From: Halomonas sp. ML-15
Lineage (GTDB): Bacteria; Pseudomonadota; Gammaproteobacteria; Pseudomonadales; Halomonadaceae
Direction of reading: 5' to 3'
NCBI RefSeq assembly: GCF_014779595.1
Contig: NZ_JACXZT010000002.1
Location: 310,001 to 374,000, forward strand
Length of the DNA stretch: 64,000 nt
Shown here: in pieces, positions 18,638 through 29,367 of the stretch
How the letters are laid out: every line of letters begins with the position of its first letter
How positions within the stretch are numbered: position 1 is the first letter of the stretch
The notes under the pieces: model-generated
Database searches by the model: none
What the model saw: the letters and a program-made list of their open reading frames with translations, nothing else
What the model was told of the DNA's origin: nothing
Translations under genes and position numbers: made by a program

Positions 18638-19153
18638 GGCTTGTCCTTGCCACACGAAGTCGACCGGCCATAGCGGCTGCTGGCGGGCCTGCTCGCGCTC
18701 GGCGAAGCGCGCCCAGAGGGTCGCATAGCGCTGGCCGTTTAGCGGGTGGCGGTGATCGGGAAGTAGCTCGGCCAGCGGGCGCAGCACGAAAGCGTGCTTG
18801 TCGATCTCGTCTCGGGGCAGGTCGACTCCGTCCACCAGGCCGCAGGCCTCGCCGACCGTGAGCAGGTCGATATCGAGGGTGCGTGGGCTGTACTTGGGGC
18901 TGTCCTTGCGCCGGCCGTTGGCGTATTCCAATGTCTTGCACCAGCGCTGCAGTGCGCCCACGCCAAGTTCGGTCTCGAAGGCGGCCACCAGGTTATAGAA
19001 GTTGCGGCCATCCTCGAAGCCCACCGGCTCGCTCTCGAAGACTCGCGAGATCTGCAGGCCGTCAAAGCGCTCGGCGAGGGCATCGAGACACACCCGAACG
19101 TGGTGGTCGCGCTGGATATTGCTGCCGATGCTGACGGTCACCAGTGCCATCAT
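18632..19153 (-). CDS. folK: 2-amino-4-hydroxy-6-hydroxymethyldihydropteridine pyrophosphokinase
   Basis: Transfers pyrophosphate from ATP to 6-hydroxymethyl-7,8-dihydropterin in folate synthesis. The 173-residue protein has [27 protein letters not shown] and the diagnostic PRTLDIDLL with the metal-binding Asp pair. Two adjacent ATGs exist at 19153 and 19150; the first overlaps the folB stop by four bases. Operon with folB, the preceding pathway step. Convergent with cca, with overlapping stop codons. Confidence 0.94.
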   Translation of the reverse strand: MMALVTVSIGSNIQRDHHVRVCLDALAERFDGLQISRVFESEPVGFEDGRNFYNLVAAFETELGVGALQRWCKTLEYANGRRKDSPKYSPRTLDIDLLTVGEACGLVDGVDLPRDEIDKHAFVLRPLAELLPDHRHPLNGQRYATLWARFAEREQARQQPLWPVDFVWQGQAL

Positions 19154-19509
19154 GCCCACTCCCGCTCGATACACACGCCCACTGCGTTGGCGGCAGCCAC
19201 GGCGCCAGGCTTGCGTACCGTCAGTGCCAGCCGGGTGATGGCGAACTCCTCATGCAGCACGCTGGCGAGTCGCTCGGCGAAGGTCTCGACCAGGGCAAAT
19301 GACTGCTCGTTGGCAAAACGCGCGATACGCTGGCTGATGGCAGCATAGTCGAGGGTCAGGTCGATGTCGTCGGTGGCGGCGGCGGCGCGGATATCGGTGG
19401 CCAACTCGAGGTCGAGCACCAGGCGTTGCTGGATCTCACGCTCCCAGTCGTAGACACCGATCACGGTCTCTACCGCCAGTGCCTCGATGATCACCCGGTC
19501 GCTGCGCAT
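19150..19509 (-). CDS. folB: Dihydroneopterin aldolase
   Basis: Cleaves 7,8-dihydroneopterin to 6-hydroxymethyl-dihydropterin and glycolaldehyde; the product is the FolK substrate. The 119-residue protein contains VETVIGVYDWEREIQQ, LDYAAISQRI and SFALVETFAERLAS, the FolB active-site segments (Tyr, Glu). Start ATG 19509 is preceded by a strong GGGAGAGAGGG on the minus strand. First gene of the two-gene folB-folK unit, divergent from plsY. Length is normal. Confidence 0.95.
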   Translation of the reverse strand: MRSDRVIIEALAVETVIGVYDWEREIQQRLVLDLELATDIRAAAATDDIDLTLDYAAISQRIARFANEQSFALVETFAERLASVLHEEFAITRLALTVRKPGAVAAANAVGVCIEREWA

Positions 19510-19645
19510 CCCTCTCTCCCATCCCGCTAGCTCATGAAGCGGCGATTGTACTGTAGGCGTGTCGTCAACGATAGGAAGCCGGCGGCTACCGCTGGCCGGT
19601 CAGGGCTGGCAGAATCGAGGCATCCTCTGTTATGGCGCGCTGGCC

Positions 19646-20269
19646 ATGTCGTTAGTCGAACTGCTGCTCGTGACCCTCCTGTTGATGGCGTTGGCCTATG
19701 CCTGCGGCGGTTGGCTGGGGGCGCTCAGCGTGTGTCGCTGGGCGGGGGTGCGCGACCCGCGACTGGCAGGGTCGCGCAATCCGGGGTTCTCCAACGTGCT
19801 GCGGCTGTATGGCAGCCGTCTGGCGCTGGCCACCCTGGTGTTGGATGCCGCCAAGGGAATGCCGGCGCTGTGGTTGGCCAAGGGGGCGGGACTGCCGGCC
19901 TGGGCCCAAGGATTGGTCGGCTTCGGGGTGCTGCTCGGCCACAGCTACCCGCTATGGCACCGCTTTCGCGGCGGCAAGGCGGTGGCCAGCGCCTTCGGCG
20001 TGCTGTTGGTGCTGACGCCCTGGGTGGCACTGCTGTGTGCGCTGTTGTGGGCGCTGCTGGCGTGGCGCATGCACACCGCAGCGATCGCCTCGCTGGCGAC
20101 GGCCTGCCTGGCGCCGCTGGCCAGCTGGTGGCTGGCGCCGGATTACGTGTGGGTGGTCAGCGCCTTCGCGCTGCTGGTGGTAACCCGCCACGTGTGGAAT
20201 ATCCGACGGCTCGGGCGCGGCGGCGAGTGGCGCATCGGTCGCCGCGGGATCAAGCCGCCGGAAGAGTGA
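19646..20269 (+). CDS. plsY: Acyl-phosphate:glycerol-3-phosphate acyltransferase
   Basis: Inner-membrane enzyme that acylates glycerol 3-phosphate with acyl phosphate, the first step of phospholipid synthesis. The 207-residue chain has about five membrane helices and the three conserved loops: GSRNPGFSNVLRLYG (GSGNxGxTN-like), GHSYPLWHRFRGGKAVAS and NIRRL near the C terminus. The usual GSGNPGATN reads GSRNPGFSN here. The ATG at 19646 is the start used; an open frame upstream to 19559 has no ribosome site. Divergent from folB and convergent with tsaD. Confidence 0.92.
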   Translation: MSLVELLLVTLLLMALAYACGGWLGALSVCRWAGVRDPRLAGSRNPGFSNVLRLYGSRLALATLVLDAAKGMPALWLAKGAGLPAWAQGLVGFGVLLGHSYPLWHRFRGGKAVASAFGVLLVLTPWVALLCALLWALLAWRMHTAAIASLATACLAPLASWWLAPDYVWVVSAFALLVVTRHVWNIRRLGRGGEWRIGRRGIKPPEE

Positions 20270-20302
20270 GTTGCTCCAGCGGCCTGAACATGAAGCGTGC
20301 GA

Positions 20303-21349
20303 TCATTGCGGGAGTGGAGAATTGGCAGGCGGGGTGAGATCCGCCAGCGGCCAGCGCGGTACCGCGAGCATGGTGGCGCTGTCGCGTTCGCCGGCCAGCA
20401 GGCGTTGGGCACCCGCATAGGCGATCATTGCGCCGTTGTCGGTGCAGAAACGGCCCCGTGGGTAGTAGGCGCGGGCGCCGCGTTTGGCGCACTCCTGCTC
20501 GAGGCGTTCGCGCAGACGCCGGTTGGCGCTGACGCCGCCGGCCACCACCAGCCGCGTCTGGCCGCTGGCGTCCAGCGCGCGGCGGCACTTGATCACCAGG
20601 GTGTCGACTACCGCCTCCTCGAAGGCGCGAGCCACGTCGGCGCGCGCCTGGTCGTCCAGCGCGCCGGTCGCATCGAGCTGGCGGATGGCGGTCAAGGTAT
20701 GGGTCTTGAGGCCGGAGAAGCTGAAATCGAGCCCTGGGCGGTCGGTCATCGGCCGCGGGAAGCGCAGCCGCTTGGGATCGCCGCGCTCTGCCAGGCGCGC
20801 GATTTGCGGGCCGCCTGGGTAGTCGAGGCCGAGCATCTTGGCCGCCTTGTCGAAGGCTTCGCCAGCGGCGTCGTCCACCGACTCACCGAGCAGGCGGTAG
20901 CGGCCCAGGCCCAGCACCTCGACCAGTTGGGTGTGGCCACCCGAGACCAGTAGCGCGACGAAAGGGAAGGCGGGGGCATCGTCTTCGAGCATGGGGGCCA
21001 GCAGGTGGCCCTCCATGTGATGCACCCCGAGCACTGGAATCTCCAGGGCACGCGCCATGCCGTGGGCGGTGGCGGCACCCACCATCAATGCGCCGACCAG
21101 GCCGGGGCCTGCGGTATAGGCGATGCCATCGAGATCGCGACGGTCCAGGCCGGCCGTGCCCAGGACCTCGTCGATCAGCGGTAGCAGGCGCCGGGTGTGA
21201 TCGCGGGACGCCAGTTCCGGCACCACGCCGCCGAAGTCGGCATGCATGGCCACCTGGCTGTAGAGGGCGTCGGCGAGCAGGCCGCGCTGGCTGTCGAACA
21301 GGGCGACGCCGGTCTCGTCGCAGGAGGTCTCGATCCCCAGTACGCGCAT
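20303..21349 (-). CDS. tsaD: tRNA N6-adenosine threonylcarbamoyltransferase
   Basis: Catalytic subunit of the t6A37 tRNA-modification complex (with TsaB and TsaE). The 348-residue ASKHA-fold protein begins [17 protein letters not shown] and shows the iron-binding HMEGH motif, [11 protein letters not shown] and [12 protein letters not shown]. The start at 21349 gives the canonical N terminus; an open extension of 30 codons upstream is not family-like. It is divergent from rpsU, the gene order known in E. coli and Pseudomonas. Confidence 0.96.
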   Translation of the reverse strand: MRVLGIETSCDETGVALFDSQRGLLADALYSQVAMHADFGGVVPELASRDHTRRLLPLIDEVLGTAGLDRRDLDGIAYTAGPGLVGALMVGAATAHGMARALEIPVLGVHHMEGHLLAPMLEDDAPAFPFVALLVSGGHTQLVEVLGLGRYRLLGESVDDAAGEAFDKAAKMLGLDYPGGPQIARLAERGDPKRLRFPRPMTDRPGLDFSFSGLKTHTLTAIRQLDATGALDDQARADVARAFEEAVVDTLVIKCRRALDASGQTRLVVAGGVSANRRLRERLEQECAKRGARAYYPRGRFCTDNGAMIAYAGAQRLLAGERDSATMLAVPRWPLADLTPPANSPLPQ

Positions 21350-21429
21350 CGTGGCTGGCTTCCGTGGTCGCTGTGGGGCATTCATTCTACGGACTTTGCA
21401 GCGGCGGGGGCAGAGGCTGGCCGGTAAAT

Positions 21430-21458
21430 TTGCAAACAACGGAAACCACGACTAGACT
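21430..21458 (+). promoter_or_regulatory. Candidate sigma-70 promoter for rpsU-dnaG-rpoD
   Basis: TTGCAA (21430-21435) and TAGACT (21453-21458) are separated by exactly 17 bases, each matching four of six consensus positions. The site is about 180 bases upstream of rpsU in the 288-base divergent gap with tsaD. The long leader downstream is otherwise without a gene. Confidence 0.45.
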
Positions 21459-21637
21459 ACTGTGCGCTGTAAGACTGGGTCGTGCGCCCGGGATGCACGC
21501 TTTCTTTCGCTTCTCCCTTTTGCTGCCCTTGCCTGTTTTTATGGCCAAGTCAGCCAGTGACGAAACGCGTGAGGGACGCTGCTCCCCAAGGCGTGCGTTC
21601 AAACCGAACTCATGATTCCAAGGTAGGTGAGTGCTTA

Positions 21638-21853
21638 ATGCCTTCTGTCAAAGTACGTGATAACGAACCGTTCGACGTCGCTCTGCGTCGCTTCAAGCGG
21701 TCCTGTGAAAAAGCCGGTGTTCTCTCCGAGGTGCGTCGTCGCGAGCACTATGAGAAGCCGACTGCCGAGCGCAAGCGTAAGGCCGCAGCCGCCGTCAAGC
21801 GTCACGCCAAGAAGCTGCAGCGTGAGCGCAAGCGTTTCGAACGGTTGTATTGA
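21638..21853 (+). CDS. rpsU: 30S ribosomal protein S21
   Basis: Small basic ribosomal protein of the 30S subunit involved in initiation near the anti-Shine-Dalgarno. The 71-residue sequence from [20 protein letters not shown] to the Lys/Arg-rich tail ending RFERLY is textbook S21. ATG 21638 is preceded by AGGTAGGTGAG. It is the first gene of the macromolecular synthesis operon with dnaG and rpoD. An attenuating terminator follows it, matching the known excess of S21 over primase. Confidence 0.98.
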   Translation: MPSVKVRDNEPFDVALRRFKRSCEKAGVLSEVRRREHYEKPTAERKRKAAAAVKRHAKKLQRERKRFERLY

Positions 21854-21862
21854 TCCGTACTG

Positions 21863-21895
21863 GGAACGGTCGCCGTCGCGTTGACTGACCGTTCC
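21863..21895 (+). other. RNA hairpin between rpsU and the terminator
   Basis: GGAACGGTC (21863-21871) and GACCGTTCC (21887-21895) form a perfect nine-base stem with a 15-base loop, starting ten bases after the rpsU stop. Possible processing or stability element. Confidence 0.6.
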
Positions 21896-21907
21896 AAGAG
21901 GGACGCC

Positions 21908-21940
21908 AAGCGGCCGCCAATTCGGTGGCCGCTTGTTTTT
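21908..21940 (+). terminator. Intrinsic terminator/attenuator between rpsU and dnaG
   Basis: Arms AAGCGGCC (21908-21915) and GGCCGCTT (21927-21934), with inner GCC/GGT pairing around a five-base loop, are followed by GTTTTT. This is a classical rho-independent terminator. Its place in the operon parallels the E. coli rpsU-dnaG terminator that limits dnaG transcription. Confidence 0.85.
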
Positions 21941-21999
21941 CACGCGCCGCCTATGTCGAGACAAGTACGGGCGCGTGTATTTCAGGATCGCTGAGGTTC

Positions 22000-23802
22000 A
22001 TGGCCGGCCAAATTCCGCAACGCTTCATCGATGATCTGCTGGCCCGCGTCGACGTGGTCGAGGTGGTGGGTGAGCGCGTGCAGCTCAAGAGGAGCGGTCG
22101 CAACCACTCGGGCCTGTGTCCGTTTCATCAGGAAAAGTCGCCCTCCTTCACCGTCAGTCAGGACAAGCAGTTCTATCACTGCTTTGGCTGCGGGGCTCAC
22201 GGCAATGCGCTGCGTTTCCTGATGGAGTACGACAATCTGCGTTTTCCCGAGGCGGTCGAGCAGCTGGCCGCACGGCAGGGCATGGAAGTGCCGCGGGAGG
22301 GTGCCGATGACCCGCATGCTCAGGCACGCGAGAAGAAGCGCAAGCAGGGGGTCAACCTGCTCGAGCTGGCGGCACGCTTCTACCGTGAGCGCATGAAGAT
22401 GAACGAGGGGCAGGCGGCACGCGGCTATCTGGAGCGTCGCGGCCTGTCTTCGCAGGTGGTCGAAGAGTACGGCATTGGCTTCGCGCCCAACGACTGGGAG
22501 GCGCTCAAGCGCCATCTTGGTGAGCAGGGTATTAGTGAGGCGGTTCAGGTCGAGTACGGATTGCTGGTCCATCGTGAAGACAGCGGTCGGACCTACGATC
22601 GCTTCCGTGACCGGGTGATGTTTCCGATCCGCGATGTTAAAGGCAATACCATCGCCTTCGGCGGCCGTGTGCTGGGTGACGGCAAGCCCAAGTACCTGAA
22701 CTCGCCTGAAACGCCGGTGTTCCATAAGGGGCGCGAGCTATACGGGCTTTACGAGGCGCGTCAGGCCAATCGCCAGCTGGAGCGGGTGCTGATCGTCGAG
22801 GGCTACATGGACGTAGTGGCCCTGGCTCAGTTCGGTATCCGCAATGCGGTGGCGACCCTGGGCACCTCGACCAGCGAGGACCATCTGACGCGGCTGTTCC
22901 GGATGGTCAGCGAAGTGGTGTTCTGTTTCGACGGTGATCGCGCTGGGCGTCAGGCCGCCACCCGGGCATTGGAGACGGTGCTGCCGTTGATGATCGACGG
23001 TCGCCAGGCGCGCTTCCTGTTTCTGCCCGAGGGCGAGGATCCGGATACGTTGGTGCGCAGTGAAGGGACCGAGGCTTTTCAGGATCGTGTGACCTGTGCC
23101 AGCCCGCTGTCGGAGTTCCTGTTCGATCAGGCGGCGGCGGGGCGCGACCTGGCGCGGATCGAGGAGCGCGAGCGCTATGCCAGTCAGGTGCTCAAGGCGC
23201 TGGCCAGGCTGCCGGAAGGAGTGCTCAAGTCGCTGCTACTTAGCGAGCTGGCCAAGCGCACTGGGGTCGAGCAGGCGCGCTTCGAGGCCCTGCTGGCCAC
23301 GCCGGAGCCTCAGAGCTCGCCAGTGACAGTCGAGGCGACCGAGGAGACGCCGCGTCGCGAGCGTCCTGCGACGGCGGGCGGTGCGCTCAGCCTGGCGGCA
23401 CGCGCGTTACAGCTGCTGGTACATGAGCCGGGATTGGTGGAGCGGCTGCCAGAGGGCAGCGACTGGTGCCCTGATAGTGACCCGGATGGGGTGTTGTGCC
23501 GCGACGTGATTGCGCTGATTCGCGCCGGTGGCTACCGCAGTGCGCAGGTGCTGTTGGCGCACTTTCACGGCAGCCAGGAGGGCGAACGGCTGGCTGAGCT
23601 GGCGCGTCGTGAACTGCTCATTCCCCGCGTCCATCGCGGCACCGAGTTGGACGGGCTGGTGGCTTACTTCACGCGTAATCGGCAGCAGCCCACCCGCCAA
23701 CAGGAAATCGAGACATTGCTGGAAAGAAAGCGTCAGGGAGAGACGTTGACGGCCGAGGAACGGCGACGCCTCATGAGCTTGTTGTCAGAGGCAGAAAAAT
23801 GA
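22000..23802 (+). CDS. dnaG: DNA primase
   Basis: Synthesises RNA primers for replication with DnaB helicase. The 600-residue protein has the N-terminal CHC2 zinc finger (CPFHQEKSPSF ... YHCFGCGAHG), the RNA polymerase domain with VTCS-type TOPRIM motif (VLIVEGYMDVVAL and FCFDGDRAGRQAA) and a C-terminal helicase-binding domain. ATG 22000 is 60 bases after the terminator; an in-frame extension to 21925 would run into the terminator hairpin and is rejected. The ribosome site is GAGG. Middle gene of the macromolecular synthesis operon. Confidence 0.97.
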   Translation: MAGQIPQRFIDDLLARVDVVEVVGERVQLKRSGRNHSGLCPFHQEKSPSFTVSQDKQFYHCFGCGAHGNALRFLMEYDNLRFPEAVEQLAARQGMEVPREGADDPHAQAREKKRKQGVNLLELAARFYRERMKMNEGQAARGYLERRGLSSQVVEEYGIGFAPNDWEALKRHLGEQGISEAVQVEYGLLVHREDSGRTYDRFRDRVMFPIRDVKGNTIAFGGRVLGDGKPKYLNSPETPVFHKGRELYGLYEARQANRQLERVLIVEGYMDVVALAQFGIRNAVATLGTSTSEDHLTRLFRMVSEVVFCFDGDRAGRQAATRALETVLPLMIDGRQARFLFLPEGEDPDTLVRSEGTEAFQDRVTCASPLSEFLFDQAAAGRDLARIEERERYASQVLKALARLPEGVLKSLLLSELAKRTGVEQARFEALLATPEPQSSPVTVEATEETPRRERPATAGGALSLAARALQLLVHEPGLVERLPEGSDWCPDSDPDGVLCRDVIALIRAGGYRSAQVLLAHFHGSQEGERLAELARRELLIPRVHRGTELDGLVAYFTRNRQQPTRQQEIETLLERKRQGETLTAEERRRLMSLLSEAEK

Positions 23803-23830
23803 GCGGTTAGGGTCTTTATTGGCGTGAGGG

Positions 23831-23857
23831 TTGAATTGTTGCCCACCATCACCATCT
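23831..23857 (+). promoter_or_regulatory. Candidate heat-shock (sigma-32) promoter upstream of rpoD
   Basis: TTGAAT (23831-23836), 13 bases, then CACCATCT (23850-23857) resemble the sigma-32 consensus TTGAAA-N11-16-CCCCATnT. E. coli rpoD also has a heat-shock promoter, there inside dnaG. A second possible -10, TATACT at 23960-23965, lacks a good -35. The 233-base dnaG-rpoD gap contains no other gene. Confidence 0.4.
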
Positions 23858-24035
23858 AAGGGGGAACAAAGCAACCCCTGGCGTGAGCCTAACCGAACAA
23901 ACTAACACACCTGAACGTCGGCGCAAACGCATCACTGGCGGACCCCTATGGCGAGCAGCTATACTGGTCGGCTTCACGATTTTCTTCGCCTACCCGTTTG
24001 GGTGCTTCATTCTTCTTCGTCGAGATAGGGTTTCT

Positions 24036-25877
<1,842 letters not shown>

Positions 25878-25895
25878 CCGCTCCCGCGGCTTAGA

Positions 25896-25931
25896 CAAGA
25901 CGCCCGCTGCCGAAAGGCTGCGGGCGTCTTG
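25896..25931 (+). terminator. Terminator-like hairpin after rpoD
   Basis: CAAGACGCCCGC (25896-25907) and GCGGGCGTCTTG (25920-25931) form a perfect 12-base stem with a 12-base loop. It lies between the convergent rpoD and LysR genes. No U-run follows on either strand, so termination may be rho-assisted. Confidence 0.6.
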
Positions 25932-25947
25932 CGTAGTGCGGCGGGGG

Positions 25948-26877
25948 TTACGACTGTGCCGGTGCGCTGCGCCGGGCCTCCTCCACCAGCCAGTCGTGGA
26001 CCGCGAGGACACGGCGGTCGTCGAGAGCGCCCTGGGCATGCACGATGCCGTAGCGCTTGCCGGTGGCCACGCGCTGGGGGAAGGGCGCAATCAGGGCGCC
26101 GCTCTTGAGCTCGCCGGTGATCAGCGTCTGGCGGGCGATGGCGACGCCCATGCCGGCAATGGCCGCTTCCATGGTCAACTGGTTGCGATTGAAGGTGTAG
26201 CCGCGGCGCACATTGACGTGGGGCGCGTCGATGGAATGCAGGTAGTGCTCCCACTCGGCGTAGTCGTGACTACCGCGCCAGGCGGTGACGTCGTGCAGCA
26301 GCGGGTACCAGGCCAGGTCCTCGGGGGCCGATAGCGACGGCTTGCCGCGTAGCAGCGAGGGAGCGCAGACCGGAAAGATCACCTCGTCCATCAGCGGGGT
26401 GATGGCAAGCCCGGGGTAGTGGCCGTCATTGAGATCGAGCGCGAGATCATAGTCGCCGTCGCGTAGCGAAATATTGCTGTCCTCGGCCACCACCTGCAGC
26501 TCGATATCGGGAAACCTCGCCTGGAGCCGCGGCAGACGCGGCATCAGCCACTTGGCCAGAAACGACGGCACGCTTCTCAGCCGCAGGATGCCGCTCATCA
26601 CACCACTGCGCAGTCGCCTGACTTCGAGCCCCACCGACTGGTAGGCGTCGTCGACCACTACCGCCAGCCGGCGCCCCTCGTCGGTTAGCTCCAACTGCCG
26701 CGGTCGGCGTCGAAACAGCTTGAACCCGAGGCGCTCCTCGAGCTGCTTGATCTGCTGGCTGACGGCGCCGGTCGTGACGTGCAGCTCCTCGGCGGCGCGG
26801 GTGAAGGAGAGGTGGCGGGCGCTGACCGCGAAGACCTTCAGCCAGGCGTGGGTCTGGGCGTTGAGTGAACGGCTCAT
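25948..26877 (-). CDS. LysR-family transcriptional regulator (GcvA-like), divergent from sdaA
   Basis: A 309-residue LTTR with N-terminal winged helix-turn-helix (LSFTRAAEELHVTTGAVSQQ, residues about 23-42) and a C-terminal substrate-binding domain. The residues around the HTH resemble the GcvA/DsdC branch linked to glycine and serine metabolism. Its divergent position next to L-serine dehydratase suggests it controls sdaA in response to glycine or serine; this is inference. The start at 26877 has no strong ribosome site and lies two bases from an imperfect TTTAGTT/AAGTAAA palindrome, which may autoregulate it. Confidence 0.88.
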   Translation of the reverse strand: MSRSLNAQTHAWLKVFAVSARHLSFTRAAEELHVTTGAVSQQIKQLEERLGFKLFRRRPRQLELTDEGRRLAVVVDDAYQSVGLEVRRLRSGVMSGILRLRSVPSFLAKWLMPRLPRLQARFPDIELQVVAEDSNISLRDGDYDLALDLNDGHYPGLAITPLMDEVIFPVCAPSLLRGKPSLSAPEDLAWYPLLHDVTAWRGSHDYAEWEHYLHSIDAPHVNVRRGYTFNRNQLTMEAAIAGMGVAIARQTLITGELKSGALIAPFPQRVATGKRYGIVHAQGALDDRRVLAVHDWLVEEARRSAPAQS

Positions 26878-26879
26878 GG

Positions 26880-27015
26880 TTTAGTTTAAGTAAATCCAAG
26901 GCAAGTTATTCTCGATTGTCGCCTATCTCATTCTGATTGAACATGGCGCAAGCACGTCGACTATCCTTTTTGGGGATATGCGCGCCGTGTGCAGGGTTTA
27001 GTCAAACTGATTTAG
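26880..27015. promoter_or_regulatory. Divergent control region with TTTAGT motifs
   Basis: TTTAGTTTAAGTAAA at 26880-26894 is a near-palindrome (six of seven arm bases). A related GGTTTAGTCAAACTGATTTAG stretch (longer than one arm; 26995-27015) lies about 30 bases before sdaA. The shared TTTAGT core makes both candidate operators for the LysR protein. The gap is 167 bases. Confidence 0.4.
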
Positions 27016-27044
27016 AGGCCGTGAGGCCAGCCGGGAGTCTGATA

Positions 27045-28424
27045 ATGTCCATCAGCGTGTTCGACATGTTCAAGATCGGCATCGGGCCGTCGAGTTCGCA
27101 TACCGTGGGGCCGATGCGTGCCGCCTGCGACTTCGTCGCCGAGCTGCGCGAACGTGAGCTGCTCGAGCGGGTGATGCGCCTCGAGGTACACCTCTATGGC
27201 TCTCTGTCCGCTACCGGTGAGGGCCACGGCACCGATCGTGCGGTGATCATGGGGCTGATGGGCGAGCAGCCCGACCGCATCGATCCTGCGATCATCTCAC
27301 CCTGCATTGAAGAGCTGCTCGAGTCACATACGCTGCTGCTCGACAATCGCCTGGCGATCCCCTTTCTGTGGGCGCGGGACTTGCAGTGGCACGACGAGTG
27401 CCTGCCCCACCACCCCAACGCCATGCGGCTGGTGGCCCACGGGCATAGCGATACGCTGTATCACAACACCTACTACTCAGTAGGTGGCGGCTTCGTGATC
27501 GACGAGCGCCAAGCGCAGTCCGGCGAGCTGGACAGCGACACCACTGTCCTGCCTTATGACTTCAACTCCGCGGCGGAGTTGATGGCGCTGTGCCGCCTTC
27601 ACGACATGCGTATCAGCGAGCTGATGCTCGAGAATGAGAAGGCCTGGCGCAGCGAGCAAGAGATTCGCGACGGCCTGTGGACGATCTGGCAGGCGATGTG
27701 TGACTGCATCGATACCGGCTTCGCCCACGAGGGCGTGCTGCCCGGTGGGCTCAACGTCAAGCGCCGCGCCGCCGCCCTGCATCGCCGCCTGGAGGCCATG
27801 GAGGGCAGCCACAGCCTGATCGCCTCCACCTTTTCGGCAATGGACTGGGTCAACGTCTTCGCCCTGGCGGTCAACGAGGAGAACGCCGCTGGCGGGCGCA
27901 TGGTCACCGCGCCCACCAATGGCGCAGCGGGCATCATCCCGGCGGTGCTCAGCTACTACATGAAGTTCCAGCCCGAGGCTAGTGAGCGCGATGTGGTCGA
28001 CTTCCTGCTGGCCGCCGGGGCGGTGGGCATTCTGTGCAAGAAGAACGCCTCCATCTCCGGCGCCGAGGTCGGCTGCCAGGGCGAAGTCGGCTCAGCCTGT
28101 GCCATGGCCGCCGCGGGGCTGGCCGAGCTGATGGGCGGCAGCGTCGGCCAGGTGGAGAATGCCGCCGAAATCGGCCTGGAGCACAACCTGGGACTGACCT
28201 GCGACCCGGTAGGTGGGCTGGTGCAGGTGCCCTGCATCGAGCGCAACGCCATCGCCTCGGTCAAGGCGATCAATGCCGCGCAGATGGCGCTGCGCGGTGA
28301 CGGCGAGCACTTTATCTCGCTGGACAAAGTAATTCGCACCATGCGCGATACCGGTGCCGACATGCAGGAGAAGTACAAGGAGACGTCCCGCGGGGGGCTG
28401 GCCGTTAACGCCATCGAGTGTTGA
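27045..28424 (+). CDS. sdaA: L-serine ammonia-lyase, iron-sulfur dependent
   Basis: Deaminates L-serine to pyruvate and ammonia using a [4Fe-4S] cluster. The 459-residue single-chain enzyme has the N-terminal beta domain starting [20 protein letters not shown] and the C-terminal alpha domain with the cysteines in [17 protein letters not shown] and [16 protein letters not shown] 27045 has GGGAG upstream; a longer frame to 26937 lacks family similarity. In betaine degraders, glycine made from sarcosine is turned to serine and then pyruvate, so it plausibly serves the betaine pathway encoded nearby, as SdaB does in Pseudomonas. Confidence 0.95.
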   Translation: MSISVFDMFKIGIGPSSSHTVGPMRAACDFVAELRERELLERVMRLEVHLYGSLSATGEGHGTDRAVIMGLMGEQPDRIDPAIISPCIEELLESHTLLLDNRLAIPFLWARDLQWHDECLPHHPNAMRLVAHGHSDTLYHNTYYSVGGGFVIDERQAQSGELDSDTTVLPYDFNSAAELMALCRLHDMRISELMLENEKAWRSEQEIRDGLWTIWQAMCDCIDTGFAHEGVLPGGLNVKRRAAALHRRLEAMEGSHSLIASTFSAMDWVNVFALAVNEENAAGGRMVTAPTNGAAGIIPAVLSYYMKFQPEASERDVVDFLLAAGAVGILCKKNASISGAEVGCQGEVGSACAMAAAGLAELMGGSVGQVENAAEIGLEHNLGLTCDPVGGLVQVPCIERNAIASVKAINAAQMALRGDGEHFISLDKVIRTMRDTGADMQEKYKETSRGGLAVNAIEC

Positions 28425-28605
28425 GCGGCGGCGCGGCTGGTCTAATGAGATGGCGCGGATGGAAGTCGGTTGTCCATGGATTGTAGGATATAGTACAAAA
28501 AATGCTGAGACTCGAGTCGACGAATCGACGTGATGGGGCGTACCGCCAGCATCGATAGTGCCGACACGCAGTGCTCGATATCGTCAGTCACAGGAGAGGA
28601 CGGTC

Positions 28606-29349
28606 GTGGACTTCAAGGACAGCTGTATCATTCGGCACTTCAGCCACTACTGCGCGTTGTCCGACGACGACAAGCAACTGCTCCATGAGCTGGAGCAGAG
28701 CCCTACCGAGGTCAAGGCCGGCGATCAGTTGTGGGCGGAGGGTGACAGTGCCAATGAGTTCTGCACCCTGCGCACCGGCTGGGCCTACTCCTTCCGATAT
28801 CTCGAGAACGGCAACCGCCAGATCCTCGAGGTCTATCTGCCTGGCGATATCATCGGCCTGAGTGAATTCGCCTTTTCCCAGCGTCTGGCCGGTGTGCAGA
28901 TGATCGAAGACGGCGTGGTCTGTCACTTCCCCCATGCGCGGATGCTCGAACTGTTTCGTCAGTCTACCACCCTGACCGCAGTGCTGTTTGCGATCTCCAG
29001 CCGTCATCAGGCGCTGCTGACCGAACGTCTGGTCAACCTGGCCCGGCGCAGCGCGCGCCAGAAGATGGCGCACTTTCTTCATGAGATGTATCTGCGTCTG
29101 CGCCAGACCGAGCCAGAAGGTGGCGCTGCCTTCCGCCTACCGCTCTCCCAGGAGCAGCTGGCCGATATCCTTGGGCTTAGCCCGGTTCATGTCAGCCGCA
29201 CCTTCAGTGCGCTCGGCGAAGACGGTCTGGTTCACCGCGATCGCCATCAGATATTGGTTCCCGACCTCGAGGCGCTCGCCTGCGAGGGAGAGTTCGACGA
29301 GTGCTATCTTACCGACAATGTGCGGCCACTCTTCGACAAGACAGGCTAG
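28606..29349 (+). CDS. CRP/FNR-family transcriptional regulator
   Basis: A 247-residue regulator with a cyclic-nucleotide-binding-like sensor domain (about residues 20-140; KAGDQLWAEGDSANEF, YLPGDIIGLSEF) and a C-terminal HTH_Crp domain (LSQEQLADILGLSPVHVSRT). GTG 28606 is chosen because AGGAGAGG precedes it by six bases; no ATG fits. The N-terminal cysteine cluster of FNR/Anr is absent: only Cys7 and Cys16 lie near the N terminus. The cAMP-binding residues of CRP are not obvious. Effector and targets are unknown. The next gene is convergent. Confidence 0.85.
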   Translation: MDFKDSCIIRHFSHYCALSDDDKQLLHELEQSPTEVKAGDQLWAEGDSANEFCTLRTGWAYSFRYLENGNRQILEVYLPGDIIGLSEFAFSQRLAGVQMIEDGVVCHFPHARMLELFRQSTTLTAVLFAISSRHQALLTERLVNLARRSARQKMAHFLHEMYLRLRQTEPEGGAAFRLPLSQEQLADILGLSPVHVSRTFSALGEDGLVHRDRHQILVPDLEALACEGEFDECYLTDNVRPLFDKTG

Positions 29350-29367
29350 GCGCTGTTCGGACGCAGC

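Noticed and set aside
23883-24035. Open frame of 51 codons in phase with rpoD, encoding a hydrophobic helix
   Set aside because: A membrane segment fused to sigma-70 is not known, and the family N terminus fits the ATG at 24036 with its own ribosome site. The open frame is most likely chance in GC-rich DNA.
28606-29349. Assignment of the CRP/FNR-family gene as fnr/anr
   Set aside because: The N-terminal cysteine cluster that binds the oxygen-sensing Fe-S cluster is missing.
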